This document shows, one piece after another, positions 36,701 to 45,128 of a stretch of 64,000 nucleotides of DNA. How positions within the stretch are numbered: position 1 is the first letter of the stretch; each line of letters opens with the position of its first letter. Source of the stretch: Hydrogenophaga sp. (GTDB taxonomy: Bacteria > Pseudomonadota > Gammaproteobacteria > Burkholderiales > Burkholderiaceae_C); contig NZ_JAUCZG010000002.1 of NCBI RefSeq assembly GCF_030373225.1, forward strand, positions 62,001-126,000. The letters are read 5' to 3'. The notes under the pieces are model-generated. The model searched no databases, was not told the origin of the DNA, and was given only the letters and a program-made list of their open reading frames with translations. Both the position numbers and the translations under genes were made by a program.

Positions 36701-39392
36701 CCTCAGCGGCACCGAGGCGGTGGTGGACCATTTCATCGGGGGGGCGATGTCCGCCTCGCTGGCCGCCGGCCTGTACCCCGAAGTGCCCGGCTCCCACCAG
36801 ATCTTCATCAACAACCGGCAGGACCCCGACAGCCCGCTGTCGCTGCCGCGCCCGCCCCATGTGGTGGTGGTGGGGCTGGGCGCGGAGGGCAAGCTGCGCA
36901 GCCCGGCAATCACCCACACCGTGCGCCAGGCCACGCTGGCCTGGGCGCAGCGGGTGGCCGAGGGGCCGGGGGGCGGCCCGAGCGGCTTTGAACTGGCCAT
37001 CACGCTGGTGGGCAGCGGTGGCAGCGGCATCAGCGTGAACGCCTCGGCGCAGGCGCTGGCCCAGGGCGTGCGCGAGGCCAACGAAAAACTGCAGGCGGGC
37101 GGCTGGCCGCAGGTTCAGCACCTGCATATCGTGGAGCTCTACCTCGACCGCGCCACCGACGCGTGGAACGCCTTGAAGCTGTTGAGCGCGGCCGCACCCG
37201 ACCACTTCACGCTCTGGCCCACGGTCCGCTCCGGCGTGGGGGCGTTGCGCCGGCCGCTGGACAACGGCTACCGCGGCACCGCCTACGACTTCATCAGCGC
37301 TGTGACCGAGAACGACGAGGCGGGTGAGCCCAGCATCGTCTACACCCTGGACACGCAGCGCGCACGCGCCGAGGTGCGCGCGCAGGCCACCCAGGCGCGG
37401 CTGGTGGGCGAGCTGGTGCGCCGGGCGTCCAACGACGCCAACCGCGACCGCAGCATCGGTCGCACGCTGTTCCAGCTGCTGGTGCCGGTGGAAATGGAAG
37501 CCAGCCTGGGCGGCACGACCGAGCTGCTGCTCGAGGTCGACGACGGCACCGCCGCCATTCCGTGGGAGTTGCTGGATGCGCCCGACGACGGGCGCGGCGG
37601 GCCGCCGGCGCCCTGGGCGATCCGCAACAAGCTCCTGCGCCGCCTGCGCACCGCCGCCTTTCGCAGCCAGGTGAGCGATGCCCGCCTCGAAGACGGTGTG
37701 CTGGTGATCGGTGAACCCCTGTGCGACCCGGCGCGCTACCCCCCGCTGCCGGCCGCGCGCGCCGAGGCCGACGCCGTGGTCGAGGCGCTCAGCGGACAGC
37801 TCGGGCTCGACCCTTCGCGGGTGCACGCGCTCAACGCCGTTGGCGACCAGCCGGGGCCGGACGCTGCCGCGGTGACCTCCGCGCTGCTGGCGCGGCGCTA
37901 CCGCATCGTGCACATCGCCGGTCACGGCGAACCCGAACTGCACCGCCCGGGCAAGCCGCCGCTGCTGCGTGGCGTGGTGCTCAGCGACGACACCTTCCTC
38001 GGCCCACGCGAGGTGCAGGCCATGCGGGTGGTGCCCGAACTCGTGTTTTTGAACTGCTGCCACCTCGCGGCCGACCCCGACAAGCTGCTCAAGACCGGCT
38101 ATGACCGGGCCCTGTTCGCAGCGGGTGTGGCCAGGCAGCTGATCCGGGTCGGCGTGCGCTGCGTGGTGGCGGCCGGCTGGGCGGTCGAAGACGAACCGGC
38201 CAACCTGTTTGCCGGCGCGTTCTACCGCTCGCTGCTGTCGGGCCAGCGCTTCATGGACGCGGTGCACGCCGGACGCCTGGCGGCCTACAACGCCAACCCG
38301 CAAGGCAATACCTGGGCCGCCTACCAGTGCTACGGCGACCCGGACTGGGTCTGGCAACGCCACGAGATCGACACCCGCCGCGCGCCACCCGCACTGACCA
38401 CGCTGTACGCCGGCATCGCCTCGCCCGTGGCGCTGACGCTGGCGCTGGAAACGTTGGCGGTGCAGAGCGCCACGCAGGGCGCGACGGAAGCGTCGCAGCG
38501 CGAGAAGATCCGCTACCTCGAGGCCCGGTTCGAAGGCGAATGGGGCGGCATGGGTGCGGTGGCCGAAGCCTATGGCGTGGCCTGGGCCGCGGCGCGCGAC
38601 ATCGACCGCGCGCTGCACTGGTACCGGCGCGCCGTGGCGGCCAACGACGGCAGTGCATCGGTGAAAGCCAATGAACAGCTGGCCAACCTGGGAGCACGCC
38701 AGGCCTGGACACGGCTGCAAGACGCGCTCACCCGGGGCGCCCGGCCCGCCACCGTGAAGGCGCTGGTCGCACAGGGCCGCACCGAGCTGGGCGAGGCGGT
38801 CCGGCGGCTGGACGCGCTCGTGGGCCTGGCGCCGACGGTGGAACGCGAGAGTCTGCTCGGCTCCACCTGGAAGCGCATCGCCCGGCTCGAGGCGCTGGCG
38901 GCAGCGGGCCAGGCCTCGGCGGCCACCACCCATGCCCTCACGCAGATGGCCGATCACTACCGCCGAGCCGAAGCACTGGCGATGCAGACCGGTCTCTCGG
39001 ACCTCTTCTACCCTGCCTTGAATCTGGTGGCGGCCGACCTGCTGGTGCGCGCCAACGGTCAACGCCAGACGGCTGCGCAGGCCGATCGCATCCAGCGGCT
39101 GCGACAAAGCCTGGAGTGCAAGCGGCGCGAAGACCCCGATTTCTGGAGCGTGGTGGGCCTGCCCGAGCTCAGCGTCTACGAGGCGCTGGCAAGTCACACA
39201 CTGGCGCAGCAATTGCCGGACGTGCTGGCGAGCTTCGACGACCTGCACCGGCGCGCCGGAACCCGCTGGATGTGGGCCTCGGTCGCCGACCAGCTGGGCT
39301 TCGTGCTGGAGCATTTGCGCGGCATGTCCGGCGCCGACCAGCGGGCTGCAACAGACCTGCTGGCCGTGCTGCGCAGCCACGCGGCACCCTGA
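33762..39392 (+). CDS. Giant dual alpha/beta-hydrolase CHAT-protease protein
   Basis: 1876 residues with no signal peptide or membrane span. Residues about 210-520: a hydrolase with LLVLLHGTFSN and nucleophile S287 in LLTHSRGGLV. Residues about 545-900: a second, LCAT-like hydrolase with ILLPGILGSH and S658 in LLAHSMGGVV. Residues about 950-1210: a domain I do not recognise (HVVVVGLGAEGKL). Residues about 1230-1510: a CHAT caspase-like domain with AIPWELL, VHIAGHGE (H1388) and VFLNCCHLA (C1433). The rest is helical, TPR-like (about 1560-1870). All three apparent active sites look intact. Last gene of the caspase-amidase cassette. Function unknown. Confidence 0.9.
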   Translation: MATTSHAPSPPITFIVRGQTTTDAGRTRSGGAAAGSSFGGRGTSVQRVQVGATRGSVDAVRLSARPGLDAVVLHISNGPSLMLHPETARDLMLAQSGLTRSGLAAQGRSRSAGGPTTEVQVPAQLGWQGLEQAGASRGATRGRLGDVLLSAIEVVTGLLLEPASRVTAARIAARVDDQVEPGLYALSAAAFAAPLKGAGQRLARVPPAANPADPLLVLLHGTFSNTHGTFAKLWQHHPQRVRELFARHGDRVYGFDHPTLTASPIDNALMLVRALPDGARLHLLTHSRGGLVAEVLARVCAKPDLDEQSLAPFKVAAHRNQLKALRELAAELKERDIRVERVVRVACPARGTLLASRRLDAYVSVLKWSLELAAIPVAPTLLDFIGEVASQRTDPALLPGLECMMPQSPLVQWLHTSEGKDAGPLPGQLRVVAGDIQGDSITAWVKTLLADAFYWTDNDLVVQTRSMYGGAPRAPAGGHAAATFVLERGGKVTHFSYFSEPGTAEAICNALVQETPAGFRPIGPMSWAGSSSDGLRGVPRSAGLPPASGRPAVILLPGILGSHLSVGGKRIWLSARILGGLGRLAYPDSGERVLPDGAIGSVYDDLASFLSATHEVIEFSFDWRRPIEEEAVRLAEVMDQALTARSASGQPVRLLAHSMGGVVARTVQLERPDVWQRWLERPGARLLMLGTPNGGSFAPMQVLSGDDTMGNALAAFGLPFQDHQARRLMAAMPGFLQLQTGLLDPSLGLSHSERWQTLAEQDMKALEDANFWHDPASQRAIYRWGVPTQEVLDQAVALRRRLDQQRDAALPGFCDRLVMVVGQARFTPAGFELDAREGLVYLDQPEGGDGRVTLDNALLPGVRAWRVDSSHGDLPDVKAAFPAYLDLLEQGETQRLPAVGAAAGLRGSAAPASALVRNRPSRQRSVVVVPPTGLAELMAPVAEPSTATEAPRQLLHISVHNTNLKFTSRALMVGHYVASTLSGTEAVVDHFIGGAMSASLAAGLYPEVPGSHQIFINNRQDPDSPLSLPRPPHVVVVGLGAEGKLRSPAITHTVRQATLAWAQRVAEGPGGGPSGFELAITLVGSGGSGISVNASAQALAQGVREANEKLQAGGWPQVQHLHIVELYLDRATDAWNALKLLSAAAPDHFTLWPTVRSGVGALRRPLDNGYRGTAYDFISAVTENDEAGEPSIVYTLDTQRARAEVRAQATQARLVGELVRRASNDANRDRSIGRTLFQLLVPVEMEASLGGTTELLLEVDDGTAAIPWELLDAPDDGRGGPPAPWAIRNKLLRRLRTAAFRSQVSDARLEDGVLVIGEPLCDPARYPPLPAARAEADAVVEALSGQLGLDPSRVHALNAVGDQPGPDAAAVTSALLARRYRIVHIAGHGEPELHRPGKPPLLRGVVLSDDTFLGPREVQAMRVVPELVFLNCCHLAADPDKLLKTGYDRALFAAGVARQLIRVGVRCVVAAGWAVEDEPANLFAGAFYRSLLSGQRFMDAVHAGRLAAYNANPQGNTWAAYQCYGDPDWVWQRHEIDTRRAPPALTTLYAGIASPVALTLALETLAVQSATQGATEASQREKIRYLEARFEGEWGGMGAVAEAYGVAWAAARDIDRALHWYRRAVAANDGSASVKANEQLANLGARQAWTRLQDALTRGARPATVKALVAQGRTELGEAVRRLDALVGLAPTVERESLLGSTWKRIARLEALAAAGQASAATTHALTQMADHYRRAEALAMQTGLSDLFYPALNLVAADLLVRANGQRQTAAQADRIQRLRQSLECKRREDPDFWSVVGLPELSVYEALASHTLAQQLPDVLASFDDLHRRAGTRWMWASVADQLGFVLEHLRGMSGADQRAATDLLAVLRSHAAP

Positions 39393-39444
39393 GGTGCCGG
39401 TTCATCGAATCGCCGCTGCGGGCTGCCCGCCCCGGCGAAGGGGC

Positions 39445-41037
39445 TCAGGCCGCCACAGCCTCCCGGGATTCGGCAGCCACCACCGGCTGGCGGATCAGGT
39501 AGTCGAAGGCGCTGAGCGCGGCCTTGGAGCCATCTCCTGCGGCAATCACGATCTGCTTGTAGGGCACGGTGGTGCAGTCGCCGGCGGCGAACACGCCTGG
39601 CACGTTGGTGTGACCCTTGGCATCGATCTCGATTTCGCCATGGCGGCTCAACGCCACGGTTCCCTTGAGCCACTCGGTGTTGGGCACCAGGCCGATCTGC
39701 ACGAACACGCCTTCAAGTTCGACGTGTTTGACCTCGCCGCTCACCCGGTCCTTGAACGACAGGCCATTGACCTTGCCGCCAGCGCCCGTGATCTCGGTGG
39801 TCTGGGCGTTCACATGGATGCTCACGTTGCGCAGGCTCTTGAGCTTGCTCACCAGCACCGCGTCGGCCTTGAGCGCGTCGGCGAATTCCACCAGCGTGAC
39901 GTGCCCGACGATGCCGGCCAGGTCGATCGCGGCTTCCACGCCGGAGTTGCCACCACCGATCACCGCCACGTCCTTGCCCTTGAAGAGCGGTCCATCGCAG
40001 TGCGGGCAGTAGGCCACGCCCTTGTTCTTGTACTCGGCTTCACCGGGCACGTTGACATTGCGCCAGCGCGCGCCGGTCGACAGGATCACGCTGCGCGCCT
40101 GCAGGACCGCGCCGTTGGCCATCTGCACCTGCACCAGGCCACCCGCCTCGGTGGCCGGCACGATCTTGTCGGCGCGCTGCAGGTTCATGATGTCCACGTC
40201 GTAGTGGCGCACCTGGGCTTCCAGCGCGGCGGCGAACTTCGGGCCGTCGGTTTCCAGCACGCTGATGTAGTTTTCGATCGCCATGGTGTCGTTGGTCTGG
40301 CCACCAAAACGCTCGGCGGCCACACCCACGCGGATGCCCTTGCGGGCGGCGTACACGGCAGCAGCGGCCCCGGCCGGACCGCCGCCGACGATCAGCACGT
40401 CGTAGGGATCCTTGGCATTGAGCCTGGCGGCTTCGCGCTCGTCGGACTTCACGTCCAGCCTGGCCACGATCTCTTCGAGCAGCATGCGACCCGAGCCGAA
40501 CAGCTCGCCATTGAGGAACACCATCGGCACGGCCAGGATCTGGCGCTCTTCCACTTCCGCCTGGTACAGACCGCCGTCGATCACGGTGGCCTTCACGGCG
40601 GGGTTGAGGATGGACATCAGCGAGAGCGCCTGCACCACGTCGGGGCAGTTGTGGCACGACAGGCTCATGTACATCTCGAAATGGAAGTCACCTTCCAGAC
40701 CCTTGATCTGATCGATCACCGCGGCCTCGACCTTGGGAGGATGGCCACCGGTCCAGAGCAGCGCCAGCACCAGGGACGTGAACTCGTGGCCCAGCGGAAT
40801 CGCCGCGAAACGCACGCCGGTGGTTTCTCCGTCGCGGGCGATCACGAACGACGGCTTGCGCGCATCGCTGCCGCTCTCGTCGAAGCTCACCAGATCGGAG
40901 AGCGCTGCAATGTCCTGCAGCAGCTCCTTCATCTCGGCCGCGCCCGCGCTCGTGTCGAGCGAAGCGATCAAACGGATCGGGCGCTGAAGCTTGCCGAGGT
41001 AAGCCTGCAACTGGGTCTTGAGGTTGGTGTCGAGCAT
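39445..41037 (-). CDS. ahpF: Alkyl hydroperoxide reductase subunit F
   Basis: 530-residue FAD-dependent NADH:disulfide reductase that recycles AhpC. The N-terminal domain has the redox pair SCHNC (C128, C131). The body has FAD motif [13 protein letters not shown], the second redox pair in [11 protein letters not shown] motif [12 protein letters not shown] and C-terminal VFAAGDCTT. It follows ahpC on the same strand after a 193-base gap holding two hairpins, so it probably shares the OxyR-type ahpC promoter with lower expression. Confidence 0.97.
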   Translation of the reverse strand: MLDTNLKTQLQAYLGKLQRPIRLIASLDTSAGAAEMKELLQDIAALSDLVSFDESGSDARKPSFVIARDGETTGVRFAAIPLGHEFTSLVLALLWTGGHPPKVEAAVIDQIKGLEGDFHFEMYMSLSCHNCPDVVQALSLMSILNPAVKATVIDGGLYQAEVEERQILAVPMVFLNGELFGSGRMLLEEIVARLDVKSDEREAARLNAKDPYDVLIVGGGPAGAAAAVYAARKGIRVGVAAERFGGQTNDTMAIENYISVLETDGPKFAAALEAQVRHYDVDIMNLQRADKIVPATEAGGLVQVQMANGAVLQARSVILSTGARWRNVNVPGEAEYKNKGVAYCPHCDGPLFKGKDVAVIGGGNSGVEAAIDLAGIVGHVTLVEFADALKADAVLVSKLKSLRNVSIHVNAQTTEITGAGGKVNGLSFKDRVSGEVKHVELEGVFVQIGLVPNTEWLKGTVALSRHGEIEIDAKGHTNVPGVFAAGDCTTVPYKQIVIAAGDGSKAALSAFDYLIRQPVVAAESREAVAA

Positions 41038-41185
41038 GAAATTCTCCTGAAAGGGGTTGAGGCATCAATGCCGCCGGTGGATGAGCCGGAAAGGCCCATC
41101 GGGCTGCGGTACTCAGCAGTGCTGGGAGATCGCGTGGATCCACCCGGAATGCCGCGGGTCCGGCTGCGCCGGCCCGCAGGCATGG

Positions 41186-41222
41186 CCCCCTCAAGGGGGT
41201 GACGCGCCGCAGGCGCGGCGCG
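41186..41222. repeat. Double GC hairpin in the ahpC-ahpF gap
   Basis: Two adjacent hairpins just after the ahpC stop in the direction of transcription: CGCGCCGC/GCGGCGCG (41203-41210 with 41215-41222) and CCCCC-TCAA-GGGGG (41186-41199). There is no T-run. Probably an intergenic repeat that stabilises the upstream message or dampens read-through into ahpF. Confidence 0.55.
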
Positions 41223-41230
41223 GGGGTGCC

Positions 41231-41794
41231 TCAGATCTTTCCGACGAGGTCCAGCGAAGGGGTGATGGTCTTGGCGCCTTCGTTCCACTTGGCCGGGCAC
41301 ACCTGGCCCGGGTTGTTGGCCACGAACTGGGCGGCCTTGAGCTTGCGCAGGGTTTCCTTGACGTCGCGGGCGATCGCGTTGTCATGGATTTCAGCGGTCT
41401 TGATCACGCCTTCGGGGTTGATGATGAAGGTGCCGCGCAGTGCCAGGCCTTCTTCTTCGATGTGCACGCCGAACGCACGGGTCAGCGTGTGGGTCGGGTC
41501 ACCGATCAGCGGGAACCTGGCCTTGCCCACGGCGGGCGAGGTCTCGTGCCACACCTTGTGCGCGAAGTGGGTATCGGTGGTCACGATGTAGACCTCGGCA
41601 CCGGCCTTCTGGAACTCGGCGTAGTTGTCGGCAGCGTCTTCCACTTCGGTCGGGCAGTTGAAGGTGAAGGCAGCGGGCATGAAGATCAGGACCGACCATT
41701 CGCCGCGCAGGCTGGCGTCGGAGACGGGCACGAACTTGCCGTTGTGGAAGGCCTGGGCCTGGAAGGGCTGGACGGTGGTGTTGATCAAAGACAT
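41231..41794 (-). CDS. ahpC: Alkyl hydroperoxide reductase subunit C (2-Cys peroxiredoxin)
   Basis: 187-residue peroxidase. The peroxidatic cysteine is C47 in TFNCPTE and the resolving cysteine C166 in GQVCPAKW. The start MSLINTTVQPFQ is canonical. Compared with E. coli, the segment before C47 reads SVLIFMPAAFTF, with a Met where Tyr is usual, a conservative variation. The OxyR-like promoter upstream and ahpF downstream fit an oxidative-stress operon. Confidence 0.97.
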   Translation of the reverse strand: MSLINTTVQPFQAQAFHNGKFVPVSDASLRGEWSVLIFMPAAFTFNCPTEVEDAADNYAEFQKAGAEVYIVTTDTHFAHKVWHETSPAVGKARFPLIGDPTHTLTRAFGVHIEEEGLALRGTFIINPEGVIKTAEIHDNAIARDVKETLRKLKAAQFVANNPGQVCPAKWNEGAKTITPSLDLVGKI

Positions 41795-41865
41795 GGTGGT
41801 TTCCTTGGAAATGATGAAGTTGCGGGAAGGGTGAAAACGGAGCTGCCTGCGCAGCGATGGGTTGA

Positions 41866-41931
41866 ACTATAGCCCGGATCTATCGATATTCTTTATTGAT
41901 AGTCACTATCTGGTCGATAGCCAGGGTGTTG
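41866..41931 (-). promoter_or_regulatory. OxyR-like box and promoter of ahpC
   Basis: Minus-strand -10 TATAGT lies at 41866-41871 and a poor -35 at about 41889-41894. Directly upstream are tetranucleotides spaced by 7 bases: ATTG (41895), CTAT (41906), ATAG (41917). These match three of the four OxyR contacts (ATAG-N7-CTAT-N7-ATAG-N7-CTAT); the fourth is absent. A site abutting a weak -35 is the usual OxyR activation layout. Confidence 0.6.
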
Positions 41932-41957
41932 CGCTGCAGCAGAAACACGCCTTTTAC

Positions 41958-41990
41958 TTGAATGCGAATCGTTCTTGTTTGTTATAGAAT
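41958..41990 (+). promoter_or_regulatory. Fur box and promoter of the siderophore receptor gene
   Basis: AATGCGAATCGTTCTTGTT (41961-41979) resembles a Fur box. It overlaps a promoter with TTGAAT (41958-41963) and a -10 in TATAGAAT (41983-41990). It lies about 70 bases before the receptor ATG. The iron-uptake genes downstream support Fur control. Confidence 0.65.
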
Positions 41991-42057
41991 CGGCCTTCCA
42001 GCCAGCCAGAACGCCCTGCGTGCAGCCAGCCGAAAACCCCTTCAGCTTGTTGCCACC

Positions 42058-44361
42058 ATGTCCCAACGGAAAACCCGCCAGCGCACCGTCACCGCCCTTC
42101 GCCCCGCCTTTTCCGCGCCTTCCACGGCATCCACCGCGATGCTGCCCCTGGGCGCCATGCTGCTGGCCGGCTCCCTGAGCGCCCTGGCACAAACCACGCC
42201 ATCGAACACGCTGCCCACCGTGACGGTGCGCGAACAGGCCGAAGCCCCGGAAGGCAAGGACGCCCTGCGAGCCACGGAAACCGGGATCGGCAAGGGCCGC
42301 CAACAGTTGCGCGACATTCCCCAGTCGGTGACCGTGGTGACCGAGAAGCTCATCGACGACCGCAATCTCGACACCGTCAAGGAAGCACTGAAGAACACCG
42401 CCGGCATCACATTTCTGGCCGCCGAAGGCGCCGAAGAAGACATTCGCCTGCGCGGTTTTTCACTGCAGGCCACCGGAGACCTGTTCATCGACGGCATGCG
42501 CGACCCGGCCTTCTACGAACGTGACACCTTCAACCTCGACCGCATGGAAGTGCTGCGAGGTTCCGCCTCCATGCTGTTCGGCCGCGGCTCCACCGGTGGC
42601 GCGGTCAACCAGGTGAGCAAGGTGCCGCGCCTGATCACCGAGCACCAGGTCGACCTGACGTTGGGCAGCCACGCCTACCGGCGCGCCACCGGGGACTTCA
42701 ACATCCAGACCGGGCCCGACGCGGCGCTGCGCATCAACGCCATGGTGACCAGGGCCGACAACAATGGCTCGGGCTCCAGCCTGGACAAGAACGGTGTGGC
42801 GGCAGCCTACCGCTGGGGCATTGGCGAGCGAAACGAGTTTCAGGCCAGCATCTACAACCTGGACAACAACAACGGGATCAATTACGGCATTCCGTTCATC
42901 GCGCCGTACGCCGGCGCGCCCGCCACCGAACGCGTGCTGTTGCCGCTGGACCCGAAGAACCACTACGGTCTGGCCAGCGACTACAACGACGGCAGTGCCA
43001 CCATTGCCGGCTTCAGCCACATCCACCGGCTCGATCGCGAGAGCGAGGTCAAGACCCAGGTGCGTGTGGGCCAGTTCAGGCGTGACCAGCGCTCGGGAGC
43101 GATCCGCTTTGCGGCCGCAGGCTTCCAGCCCGGCGGCGTGGCGGCCAACCTGACCAACTTCGGCCCCGACACCGTTCTGCAGCGCAACCTGCACCTGAAG
43201 ATCCAGGACATGGACACCGTGCAGTTGCAGAGCGACTACAACGGCACATTCGAAGCGCTGGGCTTCAAGCACGAGATCCTGGCCGGTGTGGACGCTTCGC
43301 GCGAAGAAAAGACGGTGTACGCCGCGCGCAACGCCTTGCAAGGCGGCGTGGTCCCGACCAAACCACTCACCACCGTGGGCACACCCAACGACGGCGCATT
43401 CGTGGACGAGTCCCTGCGCGTGCTGCGGGTGAACAACCAGTACGTGTCCACCGGCTGGGGCGCCTATGTGCAGGACATGGTGCAGCTCACACCCACCTGG
43501 AAGCTCGTGGGTGGCGTGCGCTACGACAAGCTCACCGGCGACTACGACGCCTTCGGCATCCCGAACAACGCCCCCGGCCCGGTCACAACGACCAGCTACC
43601 GCATGAAAGTGTCCGAAGTGAGCCAGCGCCTGGGCGCCCTGTGGCAACCCGATGCCCTGCATTCGTTCCACGCGTCGGCAGGCACCTCGTTCAACACCTC
43701 GGGCGACGCCTATTCGCTGGGTGCGAGCAACGTGGACACGCCACCGGAGAAAAGCATCAACCTGGAGATCGGCGCCAAGCTGGACTCGGCCGACAAGCGC
43801 TTCACCACTCGGCTGGCGCTGTTTCGCTCGACCAAGCTCAACGAGCGCAACACCGACCCCGACCTGCCGGTGGTCACGCTCTCGGGCAAGCGCCATGTGG
43901 CCGGCTTCGAGGTCGACATGTCGGGGCGCCTGTCGCCCATCTGGGAGGTCTATGGCTCCTACATGTGGATCCCGATCGCCAGGGTGGACAAGGCGGCCCC
44001 TTGCCCGGCCACGGGTGCCTGCACGCAGAACACCCCGGGTGAGCGCGTGGGAGATCGCCCGACCCTCACCCCCGAACACAGCGGCACGGTGTGGAGCACC
44101 TGGCAGCTCACGCCCAGGTTGCGCATGGGCGCCGGCCTGAACTTCCGCAGCAAACAAAAGCCTCTGCGGTCGGAATTCCACGTGCCCGGCTTTGTCACCG
44201 CCGATCTCATGGCCGAGTACCGCTTTGACTTCGAAAACCTGATCCTCAAGGCCAACCTCACCAACATCACCAACAAGCTCTATGCCGACGCGCTGTACCC
44301 GGCGCACTACGTACCGGGGGCGGGCCGCACGCTGCAGGTGACCGCCAGCCTGAAGTTCTGA
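42058..44361 (+). CDS. TonB-dependent siderophore receptor (Fiu/PiuA-like)
   Basis: 767 residues from MSQRKTRQR. The frame opens at 41962 inside the Fur box, so the later ATG is preferred. The signal peptide ends near SALAQ. The plug domain has [18 protein letters not shown] and [20 protein letters not shown]. The 22-strand barrel ends in LQVTASLKF with a terminal Phe, as outer-membrane proteins do. Adjacent piuC suggests a catecholate-siderophore receptor like Fiu or PiuA; ligand inferred. It is the first gene of a Fur-controlled run. Confidence 0.93.
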   Translation: MSQRKTRQRTVTALRPAFSAPSTASTAMLPLGAMLLAGSLSALAQTTPSNTLPTVTVREQAEAPEGKDALRATETGIGKGRQQLRDIPQSVTVVTEKLIDDRNLDTVKEALKNTAGITFLAAEGAEEDIRLRGFSLQATGDLFIDGMRDPAFYERDTFNLDRMEVLRGSASMLFGRGSTGGAVNQVSKVPRLITEHQVDLTLGSHAYRRATGDFNIQTGPDAALRINAMVTRADNNGSGSSLDKNGVAAAYRWGIGERNEFQASIYNLDNNNGINYGIPFIAPYAGAPATERVLLPLDPKNHYGLASDYNDGSATIAGFSHIHRLDRESEVKTQVRVGQFRRDQRSGAIRFAAAGFQPGGVAANLTNFGPDTVLQRNLHLKIQDMDTVQLQSDYNGTFEALGFKHEILAGVDASREEKTVYAARNALQGGVVPTKPLTTVGTPNDGAFVDESLRVLRVNNQYVSTGWGAYVQDMVQLTPTWKLVGGVRYDKLTGDYDAFGIPNNAPGPVTTTSYRMKVSEVSQRLGALWQPDALHSFHASAGTSFNTSGDAYSLGASNVDTPPEKSINLEIGAKLDSADKRFTTRLALFRSTKLNERNTDPDLPVVTLSGKRHVAGFEVDMSGRLSPIWEVYGSYMWIPIARVDKAAPCPATGACTQNTPGERVGDRPTLTPEHSGTVWSTWQLTPRLRMGAGLNFRSKQKPLRSEFHVPGFVTADLMAEYRFDFENLILKANLTNITNKLYADALYPAHYVPGAGRTLQVTASLKF

Positions 44362-44447
44362 CTCCACCACACCCGCGGCTTGGGCCGCCCTGCAGACACC
44401 TGGGGCGGCTTTCTGCCAGTTCCCCACGCCACAAAGAAACGCTTCCC

Positions 44448-45128
44448 ATGCTGTTGACCTTGCCCGATATCCTGAATCCCGACGACCTGCGCGCGGTCCG
44501 GGAGGCCCTGCGCAAGGCCCCCTGGAGCGACGGCGGCGACAGCGCCGGCCCGCAGGCACGTGCTGTCAAGAACAACCTGCAGCTGCCGCACGATTGCGAA
44601 GCCGCGCAAACCATACGCGCCATGGTGCTGGAAGGCCTCGATCGCAGCCCAAGCTTCTTTTCGGCTGCGCTCCCGCTCAAGGTCTTCACACCGCGCATCA
44701 ACCGCTACGCCGGCAGCAGCAACGCCTATGGCCATCACATCGACAACGCGGTTCGTGTGTTGCAGGGCGGCGAGCGCGTGCGCACCGACGTGTCATGCAC
44801 CGTCTTTCTGAACGATCCGGCCGACTACGACGGTGGCGAGCTGGTGGTGTCCGACACCTACGGCGAACACCGCGTGAAGCTGCCCGCCGGTCACGCAGTG
44901 ATCTATCCCGGCACCAGCCTGCACCAGGTCACACCTGTCACGCGGGGCGAGCGCCTGGCCTGCTTCTTCTGGGTGCAGAGTCTTGTGCGCAGCGATGAGC
45001 AGCGCCGTTTGCTGTTCGACTTCGACATGAACCTGCTCGCTTTGCGCCAGCGCCTCGGCGAGACCCCCGAGACCACCGCGCTCACCGGTACCTACCACAA
45101 CCTGCTGCGCCAGTGGGCCGACACATGA
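44448..45128 (+). CDS. piuC: Fe(II)/2-oxoglutarate PKHD-type hydroxylase PiuC/YbiX
   Basis: 226 residues. The double-stranded beta-helix oxygenase core carries metal ligands H97 and D99 (GHHIDNAV) and H159 (SLHQVTPV), and 2-oxoglutarate-binding R169. Also present: [10 protein letters not shown] and [16 protein letters not shown]. The gene usually follows a catecholate siderophore receptor; its substrate is unknown, perhaps a siderophore product. Its stop overlaps the next start by four bases (ATGA). Confidence 0.94.
   Translation: MLLTLPDILNPDDLRAVREALRKAPWSDGGDSAGPQARAVKNNLQLPHDCEAAQTIRAMVLEGLDRSPSFFSAALPLKVFTPRINRYAGSSNAYGHHIDNAVRVLQGGERVRTDVSCTVFLNDPADYDGGELVVSDTYGEHRVKLPAGHAVIYPGTSLHQVTPVTRGERLACFFWVQSLVRSDEQRRLLFDFDMNLLALRQRLGETPETTALTGTYHNLLRQWADT

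Noticed and set aside
31788..39380. 2530-residue open frame on the minus strand
   Set aside because: It is the antisense shadow of the caspase-amidase-CHAT genes. It is Gln/Arg/His/Gly-rich, has no recognisable domain, and is explained by GC-rich third codon positions on the real strand.
31878..39392. Cassette as a recent horizontal insertion
   Set aside because: No flanking tRNA, integrase, direct repeats or obvious change in GC content was seen, so transfer is not supported by the sequence alone.
41962..42057. N-terminal extension of the siderophore receptor from ATG 41962
   Set aside because: That ATG lies inside the Fur box and upstream of the -10; the extension would also place 32 residues before the signal peptide.
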